DNA of 64,000 bases. It comes from Rhizobium tumorigenes (lineage in GTDB: Bacteria > Pseudomonadota > Alphaproteobacteria > Rhizobiales > Rhizobiaceae). Location: positions 375,072 to 439,071 of the forward strand of contig NZ_CP117257.1 of NCBI RefSeq assembly GCF_003240565.2. Direction: 5' to 3'. A program made the translations under genes and the position numbers. The notes beneath the pieces were generated by a model. The model was not told the origin of the DNA and did not search any database. It was given only the letters and a program-made list of their open reading frames with translations. Shown piece by piece: positions 17,204 to 25,836 of the stretch; positions within the stretch are counted from its first letter, which is position 1; every line of letters starts with the position of its first letter.

Positions 17204-19656
17204 CTCATATCACCTCTTGCGTCCGGAGGATTGTCAGGCTCCTGGCTCCAGCCACAGTAATAGGGCAGCCAGAGCTCCGGGGCGTCGCCGTAGCGACGAC
17301 GCAGACGCTCGCATTCGGCGACCGTTTCAGCCCTGCCGGACAGCACCTTGATGAAGTCCGGGAGTGCGGAGAGATCAAGCCGCGCGATAAGGCTGTCGTG
17401 GTCGTGCTTGACCAGGAACTGACGGCTTGTCGACGCGGTCGACCTCACCCACTCAAATTCGGTTTCCGAAAGTCCAAAACCTTTGACATAGCTCTCCCCA
17501 TCCGCCTTCGGGTTGGGGAAGAAGATGGTCGTCGGGCTTTGCTCGAGCAGCGTATGGGCGATCCGCGATGTGGTGATATCGCGTGGAGATTGCGTGCCAA
17601 TTCCGACAATACCGTTCTTCTTGCGGATGGTCTTCAGCTGGTCGTTGATGAAGGCGCCTGCCCGGTCGTCGCTCAGGAGTTTCCAGCCTTCGTCAACGAA
17701 GAGCATCATCGGCCGCTCGCCATCCAGCATCTGGCCGATGCGAAAGAAGATATAGCCGAGCGCCACTGTGCGGACTTCCGGATCATTGAGGACGGCGGTC
17801 AGATCAAAGCCGAAGATGCCGCGCTCGCCATCCCAAAGATCCACCGTGTTGTTGAACAACCATCCTCGGGTATCGCACCAGGCCTCGAAACGCGACGCCA
17901 GATCGTCGGGCCCGGCGGCCTCGCCCCCTCGCAGCAGATGGACGACGTCCGAGAACAGGCGCTCCCGGACCGGCACGCTGAATATCTGCTCGACCGCTCG
18001 GTAGAGGATTTTCTCCTGCTCGGCCGACAGCTTTTCGGCATCATCCTTTGGGCGAACGAGATAGCTGAGGAGGTCATAGACGAACGCCCTGTTATCAGGA
18101 ATGTCTGGAAGTTGCAGCGGATTGAAACCGGTTGGAACGCCGGGTTGCAGCACCTCGTACTGACCACCGCAGGCACGAATGAAGACCTCCCCACCACGAT
18201 CCTTGTCGAAAAAGGCGCATCGAGGTTGGGGTCTTGCCCGCATTGCCTGCGACAGCAAAAACAGGAGCGCCACGGTCTTTCCCGAACCCGTCGGGCCGGT
18301 GACGATGAAATTGCCGACCTCACCCTTGTGGAAGTTGAAGAAATAGGGGGTCATCGACGTCGTCTGCAGCAAGGAAACAGCCGGTCCCCAGTGATTTCCA
18401 CGGGGTTTTCCAAGAGCAAAATTATGAAACGACGCCAGTCCACAAAAATTGCGCGACGAAATCAGCGCGCGACGTGCGATATAGGAGAAGTTGCCCGGTA
18501 GCTGGGCGTAAAAGACCGGCTCGCTGTTCAGATCCTCGCGCACGACCACCATACCGGCATTCTGCAATTCCTTGGTGATGGCCTGGGCGCCGGCCTCGGT
18601 CTCCTTGATCGAAGCCCCTAACGCCATCACCGACAGATGGTGATAGCCCATGACGGCGCGGCCGTTGACCAACTCATCCCTGGCAATCGAGATAGCACTT
18701 CCAAGGCTCGTGCCACGCTCATCCGAAACACTGATCTGACGCTCTATCCGATCCATCTCCGACAGGACTGGCGCACGATCTTGCAAGGCGAAACTTTGCG
18801 ACAGGATGAACTCGCCCGGGACCTTCAGCAGCCCGTCGATCATGCCAGCCGCGGTGTAGGGTGGGTATTCGCGGATCGACAACATTGCGCCGAACCGGGT
18901 TTCGATGTCGCTGGCGCCGCGCATTTCGAAGACACGGCGGCCGAAGGTGATACGGCGGGTCGGCAGATATTGGTCGAGAGGCATGCGCGGCAAGGCCATG
19001 GCGACTGGCTCGCCGCCGTTAAGCAGCATCGCCAGGAACTCGAGCGGCTCGGACGCCACGTGCCGCTCCCGCGCCACCACCTTCAGGACCCGGGCGCCGT
19101 AATGTTCCATTCCCTTGACGATGTTGGCGACATGCTCGCGCAGCTCCTGGCGGGCCTCCAGATCCATCGCCCGCTCGGATACACCGGACGCCTTGCGCAA
19201 GCGCGATAAGATCTCGTCCGCCAGTCCGACCTTGCCCTGGAAGCCCCGCCGGATGATCGTCAGGTAGAGCTCGTTCAAATACATGCTGTTGTCTTTTAGG
19301 CTCAGCATGTAACGATCATTGAGAGCCCTGCAGAATGGGATATCGAACGTACCACCGAGTTGAGGGGGAATACGACGCCGCACGATGTGGGCGTAGGCTG
19401 CAAAACGGCTGTCTGCGAGGGCCCGAACCAGCGTGTTGCGCGCGGTCGCCTCGACATCGATGATTTGCTGATCGGCGGTCTGGTGACAGAAGCCATCGAT
19501 CTTGATGATCGTCAGCAGCATTCCGTCCTTGGTTCGCAGTGTTTCCTCGTCGACATGCCTGAGGTAGGGGACATGCGCCGAGATCGGCTTTTCCCGGGCG
19601 CTTTCGGCTCCAAACCGAAGATCCTTGCGGATGGACTTTTGCATCGCTGCCTCCAT
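17200..19656 (-). CDS. virB4: VirB4-type secretion ATPase
   Basis: VirB4 is the largest and most conserved ATPase of the channel and is needed for pilus biogenesis and transfer. The product (about 818 residues) has the CagE/TrbE N-terminal domain (HVPYLRHVDEETLRTKDG), Walker A TGPTGSGKTVALLFLL, Walker B MMLFVDEGWKLL and the downstream TQSPRDI and EQSPTTIFFPN motifs. The frame opens at a TTG at 19671. I prefer the ATG at 19656 with GGGAG upstream; an ATG at 19644 with GGAGG five bases before it is an equal candidate. Confidence 0.94.
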   Translation of the reverse strand: MEAAMQKSIRKDLRFGAESAREKPISAHVPYLRHVDEETLRTKDGMLLTIIKIDGFCHQTADQQIIDVEATARNTLVRALADSRFAAYAHIVRRRIPPQLGGTFDIPFCRALNDRYMLSLKDNSMYLNELYLTIIRRGFQGKVGLADEILSRLRKASGVSERAMDLEARQELREHVANIVKGMEHYGARVLKVVARERHVASEPLEFLAMLLNGGEPVAMALPRMPLDQYLPTRRITFGRRVFEMRGASDIETRFGAMLSIREYPPYTAAGMIDGLLKVPGEFILSQSFALQDRAPVLSEMDRIERQISVSDERGTSLGSAISIARDELVNGRAVMGYHHLSVMALGASIKETEAGAQAITKELQNAGMVVVREDLNSEPVFYAQLPGNFSYIARRALISSRNFCGLASFHNFALGKPRGNHWGPAVSLLQTTSMTPYFFNFHKGEVGNFIVTGPTGSGKTVALLFLLSQAMRARPQPRCAFFDKDRGGEVFIRACGGQYEVLQPGVPTGFNPLQLPDIPDNRAFVYDLLSYLVRPKDDAEKLSAEQEKILYRAVEQIFSVPVRERLFSDVVHLLRGGEAAGPDDLASRFEAWCDTRGWLFNNTVDLWDGERGIFGFDLTAVLNDPEVRTVALGYIFFRIGQMLDGERPMMLFVDEGWKLLSDDRAGAFINDQLKTIRKKNGIVGIGTQSPRDITTSRIAHTLLEQSPTTIFFPNPKADGESYVKGFGLSETEFEWVRSTASTSRQFLVKHDHDSLIARLDLSALPDFIKVLSGRAETVAECERLRRRYGDAPELWLPYYCGWSQEPDNPPDARGDMR

Positions 19657-19674
19657 CAGGTTGGCTCCCAAGAA

Positions 19675-19971
19675 TTACGGTTCATAGGAATTGCCGCCCC
19701 AGAAGTGACGGTTCTTCGTCCAGGGGCATTTGGCGATCCGCACGAGAGCGACGTTCGCCAGGTGCGGATCGCGCACCGTGATCACGTAAGCCGCGGCATG
19801 CAGGGGCAGGAAGAGAAGAAACATCGCAAGGTTCTTCGTATTGAGGAACGTCATGACGACAATCATCAGTTCGCCGACGAAGACGCCGATCGGCACGCCC
19901 CAGAACATTCTCGGCCGTGTGAGACCGAGAACAAGCGGCGCCACTTCCGCCCTTACCTCAGCCTCGCTCAT
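19675..19971 (-). CDS. virB3: VirB3-type inner-membrane protein
   Basis: The 98-residue protein (from MSEAEVRAEVAPLVLGL) has the VirB3 pattern: a short N-terminus with PLVLGLTRPRMFWGVP and two adjacent membrane segments (residues about 24-44 and 48-66). It works with VirB4 and VirB2 in pilus assembly. The start at 19971 overlaps the virB2 stop, and the stop lies 18 bases before the virB4 ATG. Confidence 0.92.
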   Translation of the reverse strand: MSEAEVRAEVAPLVLGLTRPRMFWGVPIGVFVGELMIVVMTFLNTKNLAMFLLFLPLHAAAYVITVRDPHLANVALVRIAKCPWTKNRHFWGGNSYEP

Positions 19972-20324
19972 CAGCCGCCCAATCCGGAAGACATGGACTG
20001 CACGAGCTGCGAGCCGCCAAAGATGAAGGCGATGCCAACGATGATGGAAAAGCACCAACTCCAGGGGATACGGCTCGTCAACGCCATGTAGCCAACGGCA
20101 GCACAGGCGATGGTCGCCGCTGTCGTCGCGAACGTTCCGGTCATGAAATTGAGGAGTGTCGTGAACACCGAATTGATCGGCTGGAAGATATCGCCGGCGG
20201 CATAGGCTAGTTCGACATTGCCCATCATCACAGCGCCGGCGACCCCTGCCAGCACCAAGATGTTTCCGTTGATCCGTCCGGTCGACATCACCGATCGGGC
20301 GAGATTGTATAGCCTTGTCTTCAT
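19971..20324 (-). CDS. virB2: VirB2-type pilin
   Basis: The 117-residue pro-pilin starts at MKTRLYNLARSV, has a long signal region ending around AYAAGD, and then two hydrophobic helices separated by a short polar loop (LLNFMTGTFATTAATIACAAV and SWCFSIIVGIAFIFGGSQL). This is the standard VirB2/TrbC architecture. Processed subunits would build the conjugative pilus. The frame is open upstream, but that part overlaps virB1 and carries no pilin features. Confidence 0.92.
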   Translation of the reverse strand: MKTRLYNLARSVMSTGRINGNILVLAGVAGAVMMGNVELAYAAGDIFQPINSVFTTLLNFMTGTFATTAATIACAAVGYMALTSRIPWSWCFSIIVGIAFIFGGSQLVQSMSSGLGG

Positions 20325-20346
20325 CTGGGGCTCCTTTCTTTCCTGA

Positions 20347-21054
20347 CTACTGCACGTACAGAACCGAGCCGCCGATCCAGTCGTGATCGCCGGCTTGCGG
20401 TCTGGTTTGATGGATGGGGGTTGGCTGCTCGGAGGCTGGCGTTTGCGCCAGCAGGTCCACGCCGGCAGCAGCAACGGCTCGACTGCCCGCAGCGGCGGCC
20501 TTGGCGGCCCGCTTGCCGCCCTTCAGGTAGTTGTCAAAGCCGTAATAGGCGTTGGTAACCAGTGCCGTGTAGGAGACGGTCTCGGCAATATCCGGCACGC
20601 CCCCTGCGGCAACGACACGACCCTCTCCGGCATTATAGGCCGCAACCACGAGCATAATGTTGCCTCCAAAGGCAGCCGTCAGATCCTTGAGGTAGCTGAC
20701 GCCGCCCCGAATATTCTCGGCCGCGTCGCAAATATCCGTCACCTGATAGCGCGCGGCGGTCCTTGGCATGAGCTGCATGGGACCGCGCGCTCCCGCGGTC
20801 GAATTGACGTGGGCGCCGAAGCCGGACTCCTGATCGGCAATTGCCAGTGCCAACCTGGCGTCGACCCCCTGGCGCGACGTTTCCCTGGTGATGAGCTGGC
20901 GAATGGTCTTTGCATCCACCGCACCGTCAGCGCAGTCGGAAGAGACATTGACTGTGAACGCGCCCGAACTGGGCGATGCATCGTTGGCCAAAGCCAGACA
21001 GGGAAAGACGAGGTTCACGACAACGATCGCAGTGCGCATGGGGGCTATGGACAT
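20347..21054 (-). CDS. virB1: VirB1-type lytic transglycosylase
   Basis: VirB1 opens the peptidoglycan for channel assembly. The protein has a signal peptide (TAIVVVNLVFPCLALAND) and an SLT domain with the catalytic Glu in ALAIADQESGFGAH, GARGPMQLMP, GGVSYLKDL and AAYNAGEGRV. The C-terminal tail is low in complexity. The ATG at 21054 gives the best signal peptide; another ATG lies at 21039. It is the first gene of the virB operon and diverges from the plus-strand accessory operon. Confidence 0.92.
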   Translation of the reverse strand: MSIAPMRTAIVVVNLVFPCLALANDASPSSGAFTVNVSSDCADGAVDAKTIRQLITRETSRQGVDARLALAIADQESGFGAHVNSTAGARGPMQLMPRTAARYQVTDICDAAENIRGGVSYLKDLTAAFGGNIMLVVAAYNAGEGRVVAAGGVPDIAETVSYTALVTNAYYGFDNYLKGGKRAAKAAAAGSRAVAAAGVDLLAQTPASEQPTPIHQTRPQAGDHDWIGGSVLYVQ

Positions 21055-21135
21055 TTGCGTTTCCCGAGTTATAAGTGCATATATATAAAAACATGATAAC
21101 AACGCAAGTGCCTTTGTAAAATGCCAGGAGCGCAG
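21055..21135. promoter_or_regulatory. Divergent promoter region between virB1 and the accessory transfer operon
   Basis: The 81-bp gap is AT-rich (TATATATA at about 21081-21088) and separates two divergent operons, so it must hold promoters for both or a shared control region. On the minus strand a TTGCGT (21109-21114) followed about 17 bases later by TATATA is a possible -35/-10 pair for virB1. These boxes are only plausible matches. No clear operator palindrome was seen. Confidence 0.45.
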
Positions 21136-21606
21136 ATGTCATCGATCGCCAGATGCGGCATTTTTGCCTCATCCGTTCTTGCCGTCTGGCTTTCCCAGAA
21201 CGTCGCGGCTGACGCCGCGGAGGCGGATTGGGGCTGTCAGATCGTCCTTTGCGTGGCAGCGCAGACGCCGAGCTGGCATGGTATCTCCTACTGTGTATCG
21301 CCAATGGAAAAGCTGATTGCCGCAATGGCGTTGCCCGGCTTTTCCTGGCCGGCCTGCAAGGCAGCCGGTACCGGCGCGCCTGGCTTTGAGGCATTCGAGG
21401 ATTGCCCGAGTGGCTATGTCGAGGCAGACGACCAATCCGGCCATGGCGGTGACTTGGCAAGCTATTGCGCCAAGTACACGATCGAGCGTGGCGAGCGGAC
21501 CGAGATCGATCGTCAGCCACGGCCGCGAAGGGCCAGACCCTGGTATTTCGACATCAGGCAAAAAGACGGCACGTCCACACGCGCATGGTTTGATTTGCAG
21601 AAGTGA
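21136..21606 (+). CDS. Secreted Cys-rich protein of the transfer region, unknown function
   Basis: From the ATG at 21136 (GGAG seven bases upstream) the 156-residue product has a signal peptide (CGIFASSVLAVWLSQNVAADA). The mature part has at least five Cys residues (WGCQIVLCVAAQTPSWHG, YCVSP, WPACKA, EDCPSGY, SYCAKY), suggesting a disulphide-bonded periplasmic protein. I do not recognise a named family. Its position as first gene of an operon divergent from virB1 suggests an envelope role in conjugation. Confidence 0.7.
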   Translation: MSSIARCGIFASSVLAVWLSQNVAADAAEADWGCQIVLCVAAQTPSWHGISYCVSPMEKLIAAMALPGFSWPACKAAGTGAPGFEAFEDCPSGYVEADDQSGHGGDLASYCAKYTIERGERTEIDRQPRPRRARPWYFDIRQKDGTSTRAWFDLQK

Positions 21607-21656
21607 CAGTCAGGGCGCGCCTGCTTCGCCGGAGTTGTTTTGAAAGGAGTACGCCG

Positions 21657-22037
21657 ATGGGCAAGGAGATCTGGTTTTTTCATCGCCTGGGGCCAATCGA
21701 GATCGTCGCTACCACGATTGCAATCAGCGGCACGGCGACGATCGCCGGGATATGGGTCACAACGGCTCCGAAATCCGTCTACGCCCACCCGATGGACAAC
21801 CTCGCATACACGTTTTTGGTCCTGGCTCTTTATCTGCTCTTCAATGCAGTGCTCGTCGGGCTCTGCTGCGCGGCGGCGCTCTGTATCCTCAAAGCTCTGT
21901 ACGCCGCGGCCAGCACAAGTCTTCGTCTTATCCGCACGGCTCTGATCCAGCCAATCCTCCTGGTGCGCGCTCTTACAGCGTTCGTCGACGCGATGTTCGA
22001 CAAGTCCGTAGCGTTCCGCCGGCGTCTCACGCGCTAA
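21657..22037 (+). CDS. Small two-helix membrane protein of the transfer region
   Basis: The ATG at 21657 has AAAGGAG seven bases upstream, giving a 126-residue protein. It has two membrane segments, about residues 16-35 (VATTIAISGTATIAGIWV) and 47-77 (AYTFLVLALYLLFNAVLVGL and following), and a basic cytoplasmic-type tail (FRRRLTR). No family was recognised. The frame is open further upstream from a GTG at 21603, but that part lacks a ribosome site. Confidence 0.65.
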   Translation: MGKEIWFFHRLGPIEIVATTIAISGTATIAGIWVTTAPKSVYAHPMDNLAYTFLVLALYLLFNAVLVGLCCAAALCILKALYAAASTSLRLIRTALIQPILLVRALTAFVDAMFDKSVAFRRRLTR

Positions 22038-22058
22038 ACATCCTCTTGAGGCTCCCAG

Positions 22059-22535
22059 ATGAAACGCACCCTTGCTGTCCTCGCTCCGCTCCTGATCCTC
22101 GCCCTTACCTTCACCGACCGCGCCGCGGCACAGGGTGGACACACGCTGGCGCTTAAACTCACAACCAGGGATGCCAAGCATGATCCTGATGGCATCTGGA
22201 CCGACGACGATCTTGCGAGCATTCGCCAGCTCACTGGACAGGCCAAAATCTACACCGCGCGTATCACCACGCCCTCGGGCATCTGGCTATTGTCCCAGAC
22301 AAACGGCGATTGCAACTTGCAAGGCATGTGCACGGCCCTTCTGGTGTTGATCAGACCCGATACGCAAGCAGCGCAATCGCCGCGACCGGTGCGACCGGAG
22401 CGGATGGCAAATCCGCAAATGCCGCTCGGTGGCACCGCTATCCTGTCGCCTGATGCCGCCACACTCACAACCGCGGAAATTGGCGAGGACGGCAAGGCGT
22501 TTATCGGCATATATCAGGTTGGGCCAATTCGATGA
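22059..22535 (+). CDS. Secreted/periplasmic protein of the transfer region, unknown function
   Basis: The 158-residue product starts with a clear signal peptide (MKRTLAVLAPLLILALTF, cleavage near AAAQ). The mature part contains YTARITTPSGIWLLSQ, a pair of Cys residues (GDCNLQGMC) and a Pro-rich segment. I do not recognise it. It overlaps the next gene by 4 bases, so the two are translationally coupled, which supports a common role in the transfer envelope complex. Confidence 0.65.
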   Translation: MKRTLAVLAPLLILALTFTDRAAAQGGHTLALKLTTRDAKHDPDGIWTDDDLASIRQLTGQAKIYTARITTPSGIWLLSQTNGDCNLQGMCTALLVLIRPDTQAAQSPRPVRPERMANPQMPLGGTAILSPDAATLTTAEIGEDGKAFIGIYQVGPIR

Positions 22536-23200
22536 TATCTGTTGCCCCCTCCCCGGCTGCCGACAACTGGCAGCCGAACAGACAGGATCTCCTGGCAAAT
22601 CTTGGGCTGTCGCTCGGTTTTGCAGCATCACTGGCATTTGCCGGCGAAAGCGCTCTCAGTCTCTTGAACGCCGGAATGCCGGCCGGATGTGCCGAATACG
22701 CGTCCAACGTCAGTCATAGCGAAGGGAATTTCAACAGTGTTTCCCCCGTCGTCAACGGGACGCGCTGCTATGGTGCATTTCAGTTCTGCGATAGCGGGAC
22801 GTTGCAAGCCTATTGGGACGGTTCGCGCGAGGATTTTCTAAACAGCCCTTCAGCGCAGGTCGCTGCCTGGGAGCGTTATCAACGCGGCCAATGGAATGCC
22901 GCCCAGAAAAACGGCATGACGAGCCTGATCGGGCAACAGGTCTGCTATCAGGGCACTTGTGCCACTATCTCGCAGTCCTCGATCCTCAAGGCCTGTCAGT
23001 TCGGCTGCGGTACTGGCGGCAAGCTCTATAATCTTGCAAAATCCGGTCTCGACTGCAACGCGGCCGGGACGCGCGACGGCGCCGGGACCAGCGTCTGCGC
23101 CTACCTCATCTCCGGTGCTGGCTACAATGTCAGCTGTATCACCAACTCCAATGACGGCGTGGACTGCGCGCCGATTTCGGCAAAGGAGGTGCAGGAATGA
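22532..23200 (+). CDS. Lysozyme/transglycosylase-like protein of the transfer region
   Basis: The 222-residue protein has an N-terminal hydrophobic segment (LGLSLGFAASLAFAGESAL) and then VSHSEGNFNSVSPV...CYGAFQF. This Glu followed by a GAFQF string is the pattern of lysozyme-like/SLT active sites, with the Glu as probable catalytic residue. It has many Cys residues in the C-terminal half. A second muramidase besides VirB1 could aid local wall opening. The enzyme class is an inference from the active-site pattern. Confidence 0.6.
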   Translation: MISVAPSPAADNWQPNRQDLLANLGLSLGFAASLAFAGESALSLLNAGMPAGCAEYASNVSHSEGNFNSVSPVVNGTRCYGAFQFCDSGTLQAYWDGSREDFLNSPSAQVAAWERYQRGQWNAAQKNGMTSLIGQQVCYQGTCATISQSSILKACQFGCGTGGKLYNLAKSGLDCNAAGTRDGAGTSVCAYLISGAGYNVSCITNSNDGVDCAPISAKEVQE

Positions 23201-23784
23201 CAAGGCCGAGACCGGTAGCGAAGATACTGCTGGTTGCCCTGAGCATCTCGATGGCGATACCGAGTTCCATATTGACCGCCGAGGCGGCCCAACCATCATC
23301 CCATGTGTTTGCAGTTCCGCAGACCGGCGTCACCTTTCTGACCGGGGATAGTTGGCAACAGGCGGGCCAGACGATGCGCCTCTACGGCGTTCAGGCGTGC
23401 ATCCGTGGAACCACCTATACCGACAATTTTGGCCAGAAGCAGGACTGTGGCGCCGTCTCGCTGGCGATGCTGGCAGCTATCTTCAAGGATACTAAACCAA
23501 CCTGTGCTCCGCTCGCCCAAGTAGCAACCGCTGCCTCCACCCAGCCCTCGACCGTACTCGTCATCTGCTCGGCGCATGTCGGCAGCAACGCGCTCGACGT
23601 CGGAACCATGCTGATCACGCAGGGGTTTGCTTTTGCCGCGCTCACAACCAGCGGCAAGGCAGTCTATATGCCCTACGGCATTGAGGAAGGGATTGCGCAG
23701 CACTCGCGTGCCGGGCTCTGGGCTTACCCCGACATCCCGTATCCCAATCATGTGCTGTTCTCGAATCCCGCCAGACGTGAGTGA
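23197..23784 (+). CDS. Secreted thermonuclease (SNase)-like protein
   Basis: The 195-residue protein has a signal peptide (ILLVALSISMAIPSSILTAEA) and a domain with FLTGDSWQQAGQTMRLYGV and a central FGQKQDCGAVSLAMLAA that follow the layout of staphylococcal-nuclease-like domains. The normal catalytic Arg/Asp/Glu set is not clearly complete. It may therefore be a binding or structural derivative of the fold. It overlaps the lysozyme-like gene by 4 bases. Confidence 0.55.
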   Translation: MTRPRPVAKILLVALSISMAIPSSILTAEAAQPSSHVFAVPQTGVTFLTGDSWQQAGQTMRLYGVQACIRGTTYTDNFGQKQDCGAVSLAMLAAIFKDTKPTCAPLAQVATAASTQPSTVLVICSAHVGSNALDVGTMLITQGFAFAALTTSGKAVYMPYGIEEGIAQHSRAGLWAYPDIPYPNHVLFSNPARRE

Positions 23785-23847
23785 CGGGAGCACAGCCCTT
23801 GCCCACTATCCGCATCTATTCAATCCAAACAAAGAGGGAGATCCCAA

Positions 23848-24183
23848 ATGCCTGCGAACGTATCAGAAATGACGAATTACGTTGAGTTTGCCAACGATGG
23901 AAAAATCCTGCGAGGCAACATCGCTTCGATCGCCTATGACATCGATATTGCCGGCGAACCCTACAAAAGCGAACATCCGAAAGCGCCGGTTTATCGCTTG
24001 TTCTCTACAAGCCCGCGTGGTCGACGGGTCGAGATTGGTGGTATCTGGAAGAAGCAGAACCAAAACGGCGGCGACTACTTCACCCTCACCGTCAACACCG
24101 GCTATGGCAAGCTCAATGCCAATCTCGGCCGATATCCCGGCCAGGATGACGAAAGCCTCATGGCGATCATTCCGTGGGACTGA
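23848..24183 (+). CDS. DUF736 family protein
   Basis: This 111-residue protein matches the DUF736 pattern: an N-terminal strand, SIAYDIDIAGEPYKSEHPKAPVYRLF, and GGIWKKQNQNGGDYFTLTV followed by LNANLGRYPGQDD. DUF736 proteins are small cytoplasmic proteins common on plasmids and integrative elements of Alphaproteobacteria, often near transfer genes; their function is unknown. The ATG at 23848 follows GAGGGAG. It is separated by 63 bases from the accessory operon and may be co-transcribed. Confidence 0.88.
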   Translation: MPANVSEMTNYVEFANDGKILRGNIASIAYDIDIAGEPYKSEHPKAPVYRLFSTSPRGRRVEIGGIWKKQNQNGGDYFTLTVNTGYGKLNANLGRYPGQDDESLMAIIPWD

Positions 24184-24600
24184 TCGGTTAAACAGGTTTG
24201 CCACGCAATGCCAGTCACCGTAGCCGCGATGCTGGAGGGCCCTGATTTTGAGGTCGGCGTGCGGAACCGACGCCGCGATGGCGGTTGTCAGCCATAAGGA
24301 GTAGGATGGCGGGCGGCACTGTAAACTTAAGCCGTGACACCGTTCTATGGGCCTGAGGGTCTGACTTATGCGGCGTCGGGCACGCGATTTGGCGCCATGT
24401 TTGCATGGCTACTGATCGCAGTTCGCGGTGGTGCGCAAATGGAATATCATAGCGGGGAACGTTAAATAGATTGCTATTCGAGTCGTGGATGGAAACGAAA
24501 CGGGAAGCTGGCACGCTGACTTGGAGCGCTTCATGATCCTCTCCTGTAAGGATTATGGCCTGTCTAAATACGTTGTCGACCGCTGCCCGAAGACCTCGGG

Positions 24601-24792
24601 CAAACGGATCGTCAAGCCTCGCTCTTTGTCCTTTCCGATCCTGATGTCGCCGACAAGAACACCCTTGATACCGATTACGCCTTGGCAATCAAATGCAGGC
24701 TCGCATCACTCGGCGTTGATGACCACGCTCCCAATGAAGACGAAGAAAGTCAAAAAGGCATGGCAAGCGCGACGGCTGACATCTTGATGTAA
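24601..24792 (+). pseudogene. Decayed coding segment after DUF736, no recognised family
   Basis: Frame 1 reads ASLFVLSDPDVADKNTLDTD and continues as YALAIKCRLASLGVDDHAPN to a TAA at 24792. The composition looks protein-like and acidic, but there is no ATG/GTG/TTG start before an upstream stop near 24561. A separate frame upstream (from about 24485, ERFMILSCKDYGLSKYVVDR) may be its displaced beginning. I read it as the frameshifted remainder of a small gene. The rest of 24184-24860 shows no convincing gene. Confidence 0.3.
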
Positions 24793-24860
24793 CGGAAGTC
24801 GGCTATCGATAGCGAACGAGATAGTTACCTCCCGTTCCCCGCTATCTCGAGTTCCTTACT

Positions 24861-24890
24861 GACCCGCCCTCGCGCGGGTCTTTTCTTTTT
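24861..24890 (+). terminator. Rho-independent terminator
   Basis: GACCCGC at 24861-24867 pairs with GCGGGTC at 24874-24880, and the T-rich tract TTTTCTTTTT follows directly. It is well placed to end transcription of the plus-strand operon that runs from 21136 through DUF736. Confidence 0.85.
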
Positions 24891-24918
24891 TGGGCAAGGG
24901 ACCAGGCAACCGGTCGGA

Positions 24919-25149
24919 TCACGGACGCCTCAAACCAGCGAAACCGTCTTCGCCTGGAAGCATACGACGCAGTTCGGCAAGCAGATTGATTAGTGGGTGC
25001 GTGGAGACAAGGTCGACAGCGGCTGTGATCGCCCTGCGTCCATGCGCGCTATCGATGCGCGCGCCGCATTCGTCGCAATAGGCGGTCACAGCCGCGATAA
25101 CGGCCTCAATTTCATGGTTTTCAAGACTGATAAGAGACTGGAGCATTTC
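24919..25149 (-). CDS. Small hypothetical protein
   Basis: The frame from the ATG at 25149 encodes 76 residues (MLQSLISLENHEIEAVIAAV), has two Cys in the string YCDECG, and ends close to the terminator at 24861-24890. GGAGGG lies 8 bases before the ATG, a strong ribosome site. I do not recognise a domain. The regular helical composition and ribosome site support a real gene. Confidence 0.55.
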   Translation of the reverse strand, partial: EMLQSLISLENHEIEAVIAAVTAYCDECGARIDSAHGRRAITAAVDLVSTHPLINLLAELRRMLPGEDGFAGLRRP

Positions 25150-25836
25150 GAATGCCCTCCGCAACAAAACGCTGGAATATGTTCGGTTCTGACAGTTGAA
25201 AAGTAGGTCCCGTTCGGCTCAGGGGAATGGCCCGTCCGTGAAGTTTTTGCGATGTTGACACGCGCCTGAGAGTGGAGACTGACGTGACGCGCTTCGCGCT
25301 TCAGCCAGCTTTCACGAGCGCGCCCTTTGGAGTTGGCGCGCTCTGCCTGATGTGCGGTGCAGGTTTCACAAAGTCCCGGACAAGGATTTCCGTAAGATCC
25401 CATGGGGAGTGAAGAGCGGCCGTGACTCTGGCAAAGTGAGGCTGCGATATCGCACTCACCTGATAGGGGACGCTGTTATGGAAGCTGTCGCTTCCCAACC
25501 GCAAATGCCAGCCGTTATCCCACTGATCGTGGCGCGATTTTCATCTCATTTGGAAATCAGCAGCGCGACCTGGCTGGTTACATCTTTGTCGCCAGGCAAT
25601 GGAGAGAAGATGTCAAAGCACTCGGTAGATGGTGGTGATGGGCCCGCATTGGCATGTCATTAGAGCGGTTCATCGGTCGATCAACCGCGGTGCAAGACTG
25701 CAAAATTGGCTCTGTGTGTGTCCACTCACGGCCGACGATACATGTCATGCGCCTCTCCTGACCATAGGGAGACTGCGCCGAAAATACCGTCAGAGATAGG
25801 GGGCGGATCTTGACACGCGCAAGCAGGTCTTCTGCG
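25150..25836. other. Gene-poor stretch
   Basis: Nothing here could be supported as a gene. The open frames on both strands have no family signature and no convincing ribosome site. One minus-strand frame (25578-25877) overlaps the 3' end of the deformylase gene and reads like an out-of-frame extension of it. No terminator-like hairpin or clear repeat was noticed. Confidence 0.4.

Noticed and set aside
17398..18501. Open plus-strand frame of 367 codons opposite virB4
   Set aside because: It lies wholly within the conserved virB4 ATPase domain on the other strand; no domain or ribosome site was seen.
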